Below are positions 1-7,888 of a stretch of 64,000 bases of DNA, piece after piece; position 1 is the first letter of the stretch; every line of letters begins with the position of its first letter. The stretch spans positions 186,001 to 250,000 of the forward strand of contig NZ_JAADJU010000008.1 of the NCBI RefSeq assembly GCF_012933545.1. The letters run 5' to 3'. The notes beneath the pieces were generated by a model. It was not told where the DNA came from. It worked only from the letters and a program-made list of their open reading frames with translations, and did no database searches. This DNA comes from Rouxiella aceris (lineage in GTDB: Bacteria > Pseudomonadota > Gammaproteobacteria > Enterobacterales > Enterobacteriaceae). A program made the translations under genes and the position numbers.

Positions 1-503
1 AGACTACGCAGAGATTCATTGCGTTGACTATCGCCATAACGTGCTTCCATCCGCTGTTTCAACATGCCGCTTTCGCTGATGATTTCGCGGATCCACAGCG
101 GGGCAAACCAGTCATGGGCGACTGAGATATCGATAAAATGTTTTGCCAGGGCGGTGAGCGCCGCAACCGGATCGTCTGCCTGGTCGTTAAACAGGTTGCG
201 GAAAGAGGCGCGGATCGGCAAAAAGCGTTCCTCAATCAGCACATCGAGCAGTTGTTCGCGGGTATTAAAATAGTAATGCAACATTGCTGGGGTAACCCCG
301 GCTTCGCGGGCAATCATGGTTAACGGCGTATCGGCAATGCCCCAGCGGGCAAAAAGCGCCAGCGCGGTATCAAGCAACAGGGTACGGCGTTCGGTTCCTT
401 TGGCCGCACCCGCCGGTCGGCCCGGTCGGCGCGGCAGATTTGCCGAGTCATGCGGTGCTTGTGGCTTGGGCACAAGGGCCTTTTCAGATTTTTTACTCAC
501 CAT
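1..503 (-). CDS. TetR/AcrR-family repressor, C-terminus cut by window edge
   Basis: This minus-strand frame stays open from the ATG at 503 to the window edge. An in-frame stop (510-512) lies just upstream, so the start is well fixed. After a basic, Pro-rich leader of about 30 residues comes a TetR helix-turn-helix: TLLLDTALALFARWG, then TMIAREAGVTPAMLHYYF, with the usual HYYF motif. The ligand-binding C-terminal part is incomplete. The gene diverges from the MFS exporter at 590 and a long palindrome sits between them, so it is very probably the local repressor of that exporter. The inducer cannot be told from the sequence. Confidence 0.9.
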   Translation of the reverse strand, partial: MVSKKSEKALVPKPQAPHDSANLPRRPGRPAGAAKGTERRTLLLDTALALFARWGIADTPLTMIAREAGVTPAMLHYYFNTREQLLDVLIEERFLPIRASFRNLFNDQADDPVAALTALAKHFIDISVAHDWFAPLWIREIISESGMLKQRMEARYGDSQRNESLRS

Positions 504-543
504 GATCCATCATATCCATTGACCCAACGTGAAATTACCCCCT

Positions 544-569
544 ATATTAATTACCTTGTTAATTAATAT
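544..569. promoter_or_regulatory. Palindromic operator between tetR and MFS gene
   Basis: Perfect inverted repeat with 10-bp arms, ATATTAATTA and TAATTAATAT, separated by CCTTGT. It lies 41 bp from the regulator start and 21 bp from the exporter start. Position and symmetry fit a TetR dimer site able to repress both divergent promoters. Binding is inferred, not shown. Confidence 0.65.
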
Positions 570-589
570 CAAGGTCGTTCAGGTCAACC

Positions 590-2095
590 ATGACATCTTC
601 TACTCCACTGCCTGCTGAACCTGAGCAGCAAGCTGCGCCATCGATCCGCTTACTGTTTTCGGCACTCCTGCTGGTGATGCTGCTTGCCGCGCTCGATCAG
701 ACCATTGTCTCTACCGCCTTGCCAACCATTGTCGGCGAGCTGGGGGGCCTGGAACAACTCTCCTGGGTGGTCACCGCCTACCTGCTGTCGTCCACCATTG
801 TGGTGCCGCTATACGGCAAATTTGGTGATTTATTTGGTCGCAAACGGGTGCTGCAAATTGCCATCGTTATCTTTCTGCTGGGGTCGGCGCTGTGTGGGCT
901 GGCGCAAAATATGACTCAACTGATCCTGATGCGCGCATTGCAAGGCTTGGGCGGTGGTGGGCTGTTGGTGGTGACCATGGCGGCGATTGCCGATGTTATT
1001 CCCCCGGCGGATCGCGGGCGGTATCAGGGACTATTTGGCGGCGTATTTGGCCTGGCCACGGTAGTGGGGCCGCTAATTGGCGGTTTTCTGGTGCAGCACT
1101 TTTCCTGGCGCTGGATTTTTTATATCAACTTGCCCCTTGGTCTGTTTGCGCTGCTGGTGATCGGCGCGGTTTTTCAGCCACATATCGCGAGAATTCGTCG
1201 TGAAATCGACTATCTCGGGGCGATATACCTGGCGGCAGCGCTGACCTGCGTTATTCTGTTTACCAGCGAAGGCGGCACGGTAATGCCCTGGGATTCCGGG
1301 CAGTTGTGGTGCATTCTGGCCTTTGGTCTGGTGTGTCTGGGCGGGTTTATCTATGAAGAACGGTTGGCGATAGAACCCATTATTCCGCTGATGCTGTTTC
1401 GGCAGCGAACCTTTGTGCTCGGTTGCCTGATCAGCTTTATTCTCGGTATGGCGCTGCTGGGGTCGATGACCTTTTTGCCGCTTTATTTGCAGGTGGTCAA
1501 AGGCTCGACGCCGTCAGAGGCGGGGATGCAACTGCTGCCGTTAATGGGCGGATTGTTGATTACCTCCATTATCAGCGGTCGGATTATCAGCAAAGTTGGC
1601 AAATACCGCTTCTTTCCCATTGCCGGCACGCTGTTGGCACTCACGGCTATGGTGCTGCTGGGAACACTGAAAAATGCCACGCCGGTACATACCCTCTATC
1701 TCTATGTCGGACTGCTTGGCAGCGGGTTAGGCATGGTGATGCAGGTGCTGGTGCTGGCGGCACAAAATAGCGTTGAACCCCGGCAAATTGGCGTAGCCAC
1801 TTCCAGCACCACGCTGTTTCGTTCAATTGGCGGCTCGATTGGCGTCGCGGCGTTTGGCGCGATCTTTACCCACTCGCTACAGGGCCGTTTAATGGCCTTG
1901 ATACCGGAAGGCACCGCCTTGCCTCGGGCAATGGGGGCGGACAGTATTCGTCAGTTGCCCGATGAAATACGCATCGACTATTTGCAGGCGTTTGGCGGCG
2001 CGATACATAGCGTTTACCAGATTGCTGCCGGTGTCATGGTGATTGCCTTTTTGCTGGCGTTATTTATTAAGGACCAGCCGCTGCGCAGAGAGTAA
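590..2095 (+). CDS. MFS multidrug exporter, DHA2 (14-TM, EmrB/QacA) family
   Basis: A 501-residue inner-membrane proton-coupled drug exporter. The sequence shows the DHA2 hallmarks: an acidic residue in TM1 (LDQTIVSTALPTI), motif A in loop 2-3 (GKFGDLFGRKRV) and motif C in TM5 (LFGGVFGLATVVGPLIGG). The hydrophobicity pattern fits 14 membrane segments. Length is normal for the family. There is no adjacent membrane-fusion protein, so it probably works as a single-component pump. An AGGT-like ribosome site precedes the ATG. The divergent TetR gene and the palindrome at 544-569 suggest substrate-induced derepression. The substrate is unknown. Confidence 0.9.
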   Translation: MTSSTPLPAEPEQQAAPSIRLLFSALLLVMLLAALDQTIVSTALPTIVGELGGLEQLSWVVTAYLLSSTIVVPLYGKFGDLFGRKRVLQIAIVIFLLGSALCGLAQNMTQLILMRALQGLGGGGLLVVTMAAIADVIPPADRGRYQGLFGGVFGLATVVGPLIGGFLVQHFSWRWIFYINLPLGLFALLVIGAVFQPHIARIRREIDYLGAIYLAAALTCVILFTSEGGTVMPWDSGQLWCILAFGLVCLGGFIYEERLAIEPIIPLMLFRQRTFVLGCLISFILGMALLGSMTFLPLYLQVVKGSTPSEAGMQLLPLMGGLLITSIISGRIISKVGKYRFFPIAGTLLALTAMVLLGTLKNATPVHTLYLYVGLLGSGLGMVMQVLVLAAQNSVEPRQIGVATSSTTLFRSIGGSIGVAAFGAIFTHSLQGRLMALIPEGTALPRAMGADSIRQLPDEIRIDYLQAFGGAIHSVYQIAAGVMVIAFLLALFIKDQPLRRE

Positions 2096-2294
2096 TTAAG
2101 CGGCTGCGCTCAACGCAAAGCCTGCGCCCTTCGCGGGCGCTATTGCCGGAAACGCCCTGTGTTGAATTGATAGTTCAAATATATCCAGCCAAAAACATTC
2201 ATCAAAATGCACTAAGCTGTCTGTTTTACGCTGTTTTCTTGCATGGAACGGGGTGGCCCCTCGCCGCGTTGCCACCAGGATTTGAGAGGCTGGT

Positions 2295-4127
2295 ATGTTG
2301 TACCGTCGTTTTGAACGGTTGATTGATGTCTTTAAAGCGCCGCCTGCCGGCGCGGCTCCCGACAAGGTTTGGCCTTTCTACTTCTATTATCTGCGCCAGG
2401 TGTGGCCGAGCTTTGCCGCGCTGCTGGTGGTCGGGCTGATCGGTTCGCTGATTGAGGTGTCGCTGTTTAGTTACCTTAGCCGCATTATCGATTTGACTCG
2501 CGAGACGCCCACTGCCCATTTCTTTGGCGATCATGCCGCGGAATTACTGTGGATGGCCGTGGTGGCGCTGATCCTGCGCCCGGTATTTATCGGGTTGCAC
2601 GATTTGTTGGTGCATCAGACCATCAGCCCCGGCATGACCAGTATGATCCGCTGGCAAAACCACAATACCGTGCTGCGTCAGAGCCTGAGTTTCTTTCAGA
2701 ATGATTTCGCCGGACGCATTGCGCAGCGCATTATGCAAACCGGTAACTCGCTGCGGGATTCCGCCGTGCAGGCGGTGGATGCCATCTGGCATGTGGTGAT
2801 CTATGCCGCCAGTGCACTGGTGCTATTTGCCGAAGCGGACTGGCATTTGATGATCCCGCTGATTACCTGGATTGTGCTCTATAGCCTGTGTCTGTGGTAT
2901 TTCGTTCCGCGCGTCAAGGCCCGGTCGGTGATCTCTTCGGAGGCACGCTCTCGCCTGATGGGCTGTATTGTTGATGGCTACACCAATATCACCACCCTTA
3001 AACTTTTTGCCCATACCGATCTTGAACAGCAATATGCACGTCAGGCAATCGGCGAGCAGACGGAAAAAACCCAGCTGGCCGGCCGCCTGGTGACCAGTAT
3101 GGATGTGGCGATCACCACGCTTAACGGCCTGCTGATTGTGGCCACTACCGGCCTGGCGCTCTGGCTGTGGACCGGGTCGCTGATTAGCGTCGGGGCGATT
3201 GCGCTGGCCACCGGGTTGGTGATCCGCATTGTCAATATGTCGGGCTGGATCATGTGGGTGGTTAACGGCATTTTTGAAAATATCGGCATGGTGCAAGACG
3301 GCCTGCAAACCATTACTCAGCCCAATAGTGTTACCGATAAAGCGCAGGCACCCGCCTTGCGGGTCAGTGAAGGCGCGATTCATTTTGAGCAGGTGAATTT
3401 TAACTATGGCAAAAGCCGCAGCGTAATTAATCATCTTGAACTGGCGATCCGTCCCGGTGAAAAAATTGGCCTGATCGGTCCTTCCGGTGCCGGTAAGTCA
3501 ACGTTGGTCAATCTGCTGTTGCGGCTGTATGACCTCGACGGTGGTCGTATTCTGATTGATAACCAGGATATCGCCCAGGTTACTCAGGAGAGCCTGCGCG
3601 CGCAAATTGGCATGATCACCCAGGATACCTCGCTGCTGCATCGCTCAATACGTGACAACCTGTTGTATGGCAAACCGGGTGCCAGCGACGAGGAGTTGGT
3701 ACGCGCTATTCGTCAGGCTCGCGCCGACGAATTTATCCCACTGCTTTCCGATCCTCAGGGGCGGATGGGGCTGGATGCCCACGTCGGTGAGCGCGGCGTC
3801 AAGCTTTCTGGCGGTCAACGCCAGCGTATTGCCATTGCCCGGGTACTGCTGAAGAATGCGCCGATCCTGATTATGGACGAGGCCACGTCGGCGCTGGATT
3901 CCGAGGTCGAGGCGGCGATTCAGGAGAGCCTGGAAACCCTGATGACCCATAAAACGGTGATCGCCATTGCCCACCGTTTATCGACCATTGCCAAAATGGA
4001 CCGCCTGGTGGTGCTGGACCAGGGCAATATTGTCGAGATTGGTAGCCATGCGCAACTGCTGGCAAAACAGGGGCTTTATGCCCGTCTGTGGCAGCATCAG
4101 ACCGGGGGTTTTGTCGGCATGGATTGA
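2295..4127 (+). CDS. ABC exporter, fused membrane and ATPase domains
   Basis: A 610-residue half-transporter. The membrane domain (about residues 35-335, roughly six hydrophobic segments) is followed by an ATPase with Walker A GPSGAGKST (about 395-402), signature LSGGQRQ (about 504-510), Walker B ILIMDEATSALD and H-loop AHRLST. This is the MsbA/multidrug type, expected to act as a homodimer in the inner membrane. GAGAGG precedes the ATG at a good distance. It follows the MFS exporter on the same strand after 199 bp. That gap holds only a GC hairpin near 2125-2142 with no T-run, so co-transcription is uncertain. Substrate unknown. Confidence 0.9.
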   Translation: MLYRRFERLIDVFKAPPAGAAPDKVWPFYFYYLRQVWPSFAALLVVGLIGSLIEVSLFSYLSRIIDLTRETPTAHFFGDHAAELLWMAVVALILRPVFIGLHDLLVHQTISPGMTSMIRWQNHNTVLRQSLSFFQNDFAGRIAQRIMQTGNSLRDSAVQAVDAIWHVVIYAASALVLFAEADWHLMIPLITWIVLYSLCLWYFVPRVKARSVISSEARSRLMGCIVDGYTNITTLKLFAHTDLEQQYARQAIGEQTEKTQLAGRLVTSMDVAITTLNGLLIVATTGLALWLWTGSLISVGAIALATGLVIRIVNMSGWIMWVVNGIFENIGMVQDGLQTITQPNSVTDKAQAPALRVSEGAIHFEQVNFNYGKSRSVINHLELAIRPGEKIGLIGPSGAGKSTLVNLLLRLYDLDGGRILIDNQDIAQVTQESLRAQIGMITQDTSLLHRSIRDNLLYGKPGASDEELVRAIRQARADEFIPLLSDPQGRMGLDAHVGERGVKLSGGQRQRIAIARVLLKNAPILIMDEATSALDSEVEAAIQESLETLMTHKTVIAIAHRLSTIAKMDRLVVLDQGNIVEIGSHAQLLAKQGLYARLWQHQTGGFVGMD

Positions 4128-4139
4128 TGGGCCTTGGCG

Positions 4140-5264
4140 CTACGCCTGGCGGTAGGGCAGCGCGTCGCGGGCTTCAGATGCCCAGGCGCGCACCCCGGCC
4201 CTTTCCTGTTCGAGAAAGTTCGCCACCGCGCTGCGCAGCCCAGGATGGCGTAAATAGTGCCAGGAATCGGTCAGCACCGGCTCAAAACCGCGGATCAGTT
4301 TATGCTCGCCCTGGGCACCGGCATCAAAGCGTGTCAGCCCATGGGCGATGGCGTAATCCATGCCCTGATAAAAACAGGTCTCAAAATGCAGCCGATCAAA
4401 TTCGGCCAGGCATCCCCAATAACGTCCGTAGAAGGTATCACCGCTGACCAGACTTAACGCCATCGCTACCGGCTGTCCTTGCTGTAGCGCCATCACCACG
4501 CGGATATCTTCGGGCATGCGTTCGGCCAGCAGGCTAAAGAACGGGCGGGTCAGATAGGGCATGCGGCCGCGGACCTGATAGGTATTGGCATAGCAGGCAT
4601 AAATAAAGTCCCATTGCGCTTCGCTGATCTGGCCGCCGTGGTACCAGACAAAATCAAAGCCTTGCGCCGCCACCTGCTCACGCTCTTTGCGCATCTGCTT
4701 GCGCTTGCGCGAGGTCAAGGTATCGAGGAAATCCTGAAAATCGCGATAGCCACGATTATGCCAATGATACTGGCAGCCGAGGCGATGCAGCCACGGCGAG
4801 GTTTCAGCCAGCAGTTGGTTATCGCGGTCGTCGGTGAAATTGATATGAGCGCCGGATAGGTCGTGTTGTTCAAGATAATCCGGCAGTGCCTGTAATAACT
4901 GACCTGCGGCCTGGGGATCGCCCAGCAGTCGCCGCCCACCTACCGGGCTAAAGGGGGCCGCGCCCAGCCATTTGGGATAATAGTCAATGCCCGCCCGATA
5001 GCAGGCGTCAGCCCAGGCATGGTCAAAAACATATTCACCGTAGGAATGGGATTTGCGATAGCCGGGGATCGCTGCCAGTAAGGTGCCCTGGGTATCGCGC
5101 CACAGCAGGTGTTCACTCTGCCAGCCAGAGTGTGGGCCGAGCGTGCCGCTGTCTTCCAGCGCACTCAGAAAGGCGTGACGCAGGAAGGGTTGTCCGGCAG
5201 GAACCAACGCATCCCACTGCCCGGCGGATAACTCGCCGAGATGCGCAAGTGAGGTTAACGACAT
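4140..5264 (-). CDS. GNAT/FemAB-like N-acyltransferase (DUF482, COG3146)
   Basis: A 374-residue soluble protein of the family once annotated as peptidogalycan biosynthesis protein. Typical motifs are an N-terminal QPFLRHAFLSALEDSG, the GRYWGCLAEFDRLHFETCFY stretch, and the C-terminal GAQGEHKLIRGFEPV, which closely matches family members. The fold is two GNAT domains as in FemAB-like enzymes, but the substrate is not known for the family. It converges on the ABC exporter gene with only 12 bp between the stops. I infer an acyl or aminoacyl transfer role and nothing more specific. Confidence 0.8.
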   Translation of the reverse strand: MSLTSLAHLGELSAGQWDALVPAGQPFLRHAFLSALEDSGTLGPHSGWQSEHLLWRDTQGTLLAAIPGYRKSHSYGEYVFDHAWADACYRAGIDYYPKWLGAAPFSPVGGRRLLGDPQAAGQLLQALPDYLEQHDLSGAHINFTDDRDNQLLAETSPWLHRLGCQYHWHNRGYRDFQDFLDTLTSRKRKQMRKEREQVAAQGFDFVWYHGGQISEAQWDFIYACYANTYQVRGRMPYLTRPFFSLLAERMPEDIRVVMALQQGQPVAMALSLVSGDTFYGRYWGCLAEFDRLHFETCFYQGMDYAIAHGLTRFDAGAQGEHKLIRGFEPVLTDSWHYLRHPGLRSAVANFLEQERAGVRAWASEARDALPYRQA

Positions 5265-5366
5265 AGCTTGTCCCCGAACGATAGCAAAAGGGTATCAGGC
5301 TGATAATGACATTTGTGGGGCAAATTAAAAAGCCGGCTGCTTAAGGTAATCTGGCTTTACTCTGGA

Positions 5367-5510
5367 TCAGATAAACCAATCTGCCGGTACGCCAAAACAT
5401 CGGGATAATGCTTTGAGAGGTTGAACCGTCAACGCCCGGCGGCCGTTAAGAATATTGCTTACGTTAGATTTTGAACCCAGTTCAGAGGCAAGATTTGCCG
5501 CTTTCAGCCC
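5367..5510 (-). pseudogene. Remnant of a HigA-type antitoxin (C-terminal HTH only)
   Basis: Reading the minus strand to the TGA at 5367-5369 gives a 45-50 residue stretch containing LASELGSKSNVSNILNGRR, then ALTVQPLKALSRCFGVPADWFI in two adjoining pieces. This matches the C-terminal Cro-like HTH end of E. coli HigA (IGSKSMVSRVLSGKRKLT, RFGISPALFID). No start codon, no N-terminal two-thirds and no HigB toxin lie upstream. Instead the frame runs into a hairpin and the end of wrbA. It is a decayed relic of a toxin-antitoxin locus. Confidence 0.65.
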
Positions 5511-5520
5511 GTTGTGCAAT

Positions 5521-5547
5521 ACGCACAGGCCAAAATTGCCTGTGCGT
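5521..5547 (-). terminator. Hairpin downstream of wrbA
   Basis: A perfect 10-bp inverted repeat (ACGCACAGGC and its complement) with a 7-nt loop starts 9 bp beyond the wrbA stop. There is no clear T-run, so termination may be weak, or it may serve mainly to protect the 3' end. It abuts the HigA remnant. Confidence 0.5.
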
Positions 5548-5555
5548 GTGCGAGA

Positions 5556-6155
5556 TTATGCGCTGAGTTTAACGGCAATCTGCGCAACATGTTGGCCCTG
5601 ATGACGGGCAATGCTCAGTTCACGCGTATCAGGTTGACGAGAGCCGTCGCCACCGGCAATGGTGCTCGCACCGTAAGGGGTGCCGCCGCTGACCTGGGAG
5701 ATATCAAACAGTTCCGGGGTGCTGTAACCAATTGGCACAATGATCATGCCGTGGTGTGCCAGCGTGGTCCAGGTAGAAGTGATGGTCATTTCCTGACCAC
5801 CGCCGGTACCGGTGGAGGTAAAGACGCTGGCTACTTTGCCGACCAGTGCGCCTTTGGCCCACAGGCCACCGGTGCGGTCGAGGAAATTGCGCATTTGGCC
5901 GGACATATTACCAAAGCGAGTCGGGGTGCCGATAATAATGGCGTCGTAATCAGCCAGTTCCATCGGATCGGCAATAGGTGCCTGTTGATCAGCTTTCCCA
6001 CCGGCGGCGGCAAAGGACGCCGCATCCATCACTTCAGGTACACGTTTCAGGGTGACTTCTACGCCAGCCACGCTATTTGCGCCTTCTGCAACACTTTGCG
6101 CCATGGTTTCAATGTGTCCGTACATTGAATGATAAAGTACTAATACTTTGACCAT
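5556..6155 (-). CDS. wrbA: NAD(P)H:quinone oxidoreductase WrbA
   Basis: A 199-residue flavodoxin-like enzyme, close to the 198 residues of E. coli WrbA. It reduces quinones by two electrons using FMN and NAD(P)H and forms tetramers in the cytosol. Visible motifs are the FMN phosphate loop near the start ([13 protein letters not shown]), [16 protein letters not shown] and [10 protein letters not shown]. The frame extends 30 codons further upstream, but the ATG at 6155 with GAGAGGAAC before it matches the family start [10 protein letters not shown]. In E. coli wrbA is stationary-phase and stress induced; no such promoter could be assigned here. Confidence 0.97.
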   Translation of the reverse strand: MVKVLVLYHSMYGHIETMAQSVAEGANSVAGVEVTLKRVPEVMDAASFAAAGGKADQQAPIADPMELADYDAIIIGTPTRFGNMSGQMRNFLDRTGGLWAKGALVGKVASVFTSTGTGGGQEMTITSTWTTLAHHGMIIVPIGYSTPELFDISQVSGGTPYGASTIAGGDGSRQPDTRELSIARHQGQHVAQIAVKLSA

Positions 6156-6634
6156 TTTTGGTTCCTCTCTTGGATGTTTAGGTGCTGGATCATTACCCAC
6201 TATCTTTGCGAAGAAATTACTCAGTAATCCCACGTGATGCTCCACAACCCTGGACAGTTGCTTAGTTAAAGATTACATCCTCGGCCTATTATCCCCTGTT
6301 AACAACCGCAAACTTTTGACCGCTTCCTTCAGTTTTTTCGAACCTTTTTTGCACAGCGTGTCCTGGGGTCTGAATGATAAATAGGCTGTTAACTGGCGGT
6401 AAAATGGCTGGCTTAAGGCCTTGTGTAGAGGGTTTTTTAAGTTATTTTTTTCTAGTGCTATGATTTATATGCTTATTTTATCTTTACTTTTTATCAAAAT
6501 TTTCTTAACAAGATGATAAATTCTTTCCGCTATCAGCGCGATCCTCCCTCCCGTATTGTAAGTTCCAGCAGCACAACAACCGATGACGAAACATAACCAT
6601 ACATTCTGGAAACAGGCTCTGAGAGGAAATAGAA
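6156..6634. other. Intergenic region between wrbA and the YcaC-like gene
   Basis: About 480 bp separating two divergent genes. It is AT-rich, especially 6420-6530, with long T runs. No open frame with coding character, RNA gene or clear palindrome was recognised. It must hold both promoters. Confidence 0.6.
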
Positions 6635-7276
6635 ATGTCTAAACTTGATCTGCTCGATCCACAGAACTCCGCGCTGATTTTTATCGATCATCAACCGCAA
6701 ATGTCCTTCGGCGTTGCCAATATCGATCGCCAGCAGCTTAAAAATAATACCGTTGCCCTGGCGAAAGCGGGCAAGGTTTTTAACGTGCCGGTGATTTACA
6801 CCTCAGTAGAAACGGCCAGCTTTAGCGGCTATATCTGGCCGGAATTACTGGCGGTACATCCCGATGTCAAACCTATTGAACGTACCTCCATGAACTCCTG
6901 GGAAGATGCCGCCTTTGTCGATGCCGTGGAAGCCACGGGGCGTAAAAAACTGATTATCTCCGCCCTGTGGACTGAAGTCTGTCTCACTTTCCCGGCATTG
7001 ATGGCGCTGAAGGCGGGTTATGAAGTGTATGTGGTCACTGACACTTCCGGCGGCACCAGCGTAGATGCCCATGAACGTTCTATTGACCGTATGGTGCAGG
7101 CCGGTGCCGTGCCGGTTACCTGGCAGCAGGTGTTGCTGGAGTACCAACGCGACTGGTCACGCAAAGAGACTTACGATGCGGTGATGGATTTGGTGCGCGA
7201 ACACAGCGGGGCCTACGGTATGGGCGTCGATTATGCTTACACCATGGTGCATAAAGCCCCGGCGCGACAGGCTTGA
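6635..7276 (+). CDS. Isochorismatase-like cysteine hydrolase, YcaC family
   Basis: A 213-residue cytosolic hydrolase similar to E. coli YcaC (208 residues), whose natural substrate is unknown. The isochorismatase fold is indicated by LIFIDHQPQMSF with the acid D18, and by WTEVCLTFPALMAL with nucleophile C116. VTDTSGGTSVDAHE and the GAVPVTWQQVL segment are also typical of YcaC. The basic residue of the triad probably lies near K79/R83, where the local sequence differs from YcaC. GAGAGGAAAT precedes the ATG. A DoxX-family gene follows after 58 bp, probably in one transcript. Hydrolase family call is firm, the substrate is not. Confidence 0.88.
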   Translation: MSKLDLLDPQNSALIFIDHQPQMSFGVANIDRQQLKNNTVALAKAGKVFNVPVIYTSVETASFSGYIWPELLAVHPDVKPIERTSMNSWEDAAFVDAVEATGRKKLIISALWTEVCLTFPALMALKAGYEVYVVTDTSGGTSVDAHERSIDRMVQAGAVPVTWQQVLLEYQRDWSRKETYDAVMDLVREHSGAYGMGVDYAYTMVHKAPARQA

Positions 7277-7299
7277 TCTTACTCTAGCCGTGACTTGAC

Positions 7300-7323
7300 G
7301 CCGACCCCGCATCAGGGGTCGGC
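7300..7323 (+). promoter_or_regulatory. Intercistronic hairpin ending at the doxX ribosome site
   Basis: Perfect 9-bp arms GCCGACCCC/GGGGTCGGC with loop GCATCA between the YcaC-like and DoxX genes. The AGGAG ribosome site of the next gene begins immediately after the stem. There is no T-run. It may act as a partial terminator, an mRNA stabiliser or a translation modulator. Confidence 0.45.
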
Positions 7324-7334
7324 AGGAGATAAAC

Positions 7335-7754
7335 ATGCGTAATCCATCTGTATCTGGCTGGTCGTCGGCCGTAGTTCCACGGCCAACTGTCCGTTGGCTG
7401 GCGCTGCTGGCTCTGTGTGCCGCCTATCTGCAAGGCGGGCTGGTCAAACTGTTTGATTTCTCTTCGGCCATTGCTGAAATGCAACATTTTGGGCTATCAC
7501 CGGCAGCGCCGCTGGCGGCGGCGGTGATTGTGCTGGAACTCGGTGCCTCAGCGCTGATCCTGACTGGCCGCTATCGCGGGTTAGGGGCGTTAGCGCTGGC
7601 GTTGTTTACCTTTAGCGCCAATTTGATGGCCAATAATTTCTGGTCGCAGCCGCTGGCGCAGCGTGGAATGGCGATGAACGGTTTTTTTGAACATATCGGT
7701 TTGGTCGGGGGTTTTGTTTATGTGGCCTGGGAAGATTTACGGCAAAAAAGGTGA
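7335..7754 (+). CDS. DoxX-family membrane protein
   Basis: A 139-residue integral membrane protein with four hydrophobic segments in the DoxX arrangement (about residues 22-42, 56-75, 83-100 and 115-132). LQGGLVKLFDF and ELGASALILTGRYRGLGALALALFT are characteristic, as is the FWSQPLAQRGMAMNGFFEHIGLVGG region. DoxX proteins associate with thiol and quinone redox systems, but most members have no proven function. The start ATG has AGGAG six bases upstream. It probably shares a transcript with the YcaC-like hydrolase. Confidence 0.85.
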   Translation: MRNPSVSGWSSAVVPRPTVRWLALLALCAAYLQGGLVKLFDFSSAIAEMQHFGLSPAAPLAAAVIVLELGASALILTGRYRGLGALALALFTFSANLMANNFWSQPLAQRGMAMNGFFEHIGLVGGFVYVAWEDLRQKR

Positions 7755-7841
7755 GCCTGAGATCTGTCTGGCATGGTCAATTGCCACCAAAGGCTTCGAT
7801 GTGGGTAGTTATCGGGATTTTGTTGCCGGGTAAAAGCAAAC

Positions 7842-7888
7842 TTACCCCCTGCCAGGGGTAAATCCGCTTTTACCCTTGGCCGAGGGTT
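7842..7888. terminator. Two consecutive hairpins between convergent genes
   Basis: The first stem (7842-7861) pairs TTACCCC with GGGGTAA. The second (7872-7887) pairs ACCCT with AGGGT around TGGCCG and runs into the stop codon of the minus-strand binding-protein gene. Neither has a strong T-run. They lie where transcripts of the DoxX gene and the binding-protein gene meet and may terminate both weakly. Confidence 0.4.

Noticed and set aside
2096-2534. Two small minus-strand frames in and after the gap before the ABC gene
   Set aside because: They overlap the ABC exporter start, lack ribosome sites and show no domain. The gap itself seems non-coding.
5514-6128. 204-residue plus-strand frame across wrbA
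   Set aside because: Antisense to wrbA; codon pattern follows wrbA's reverse frame.
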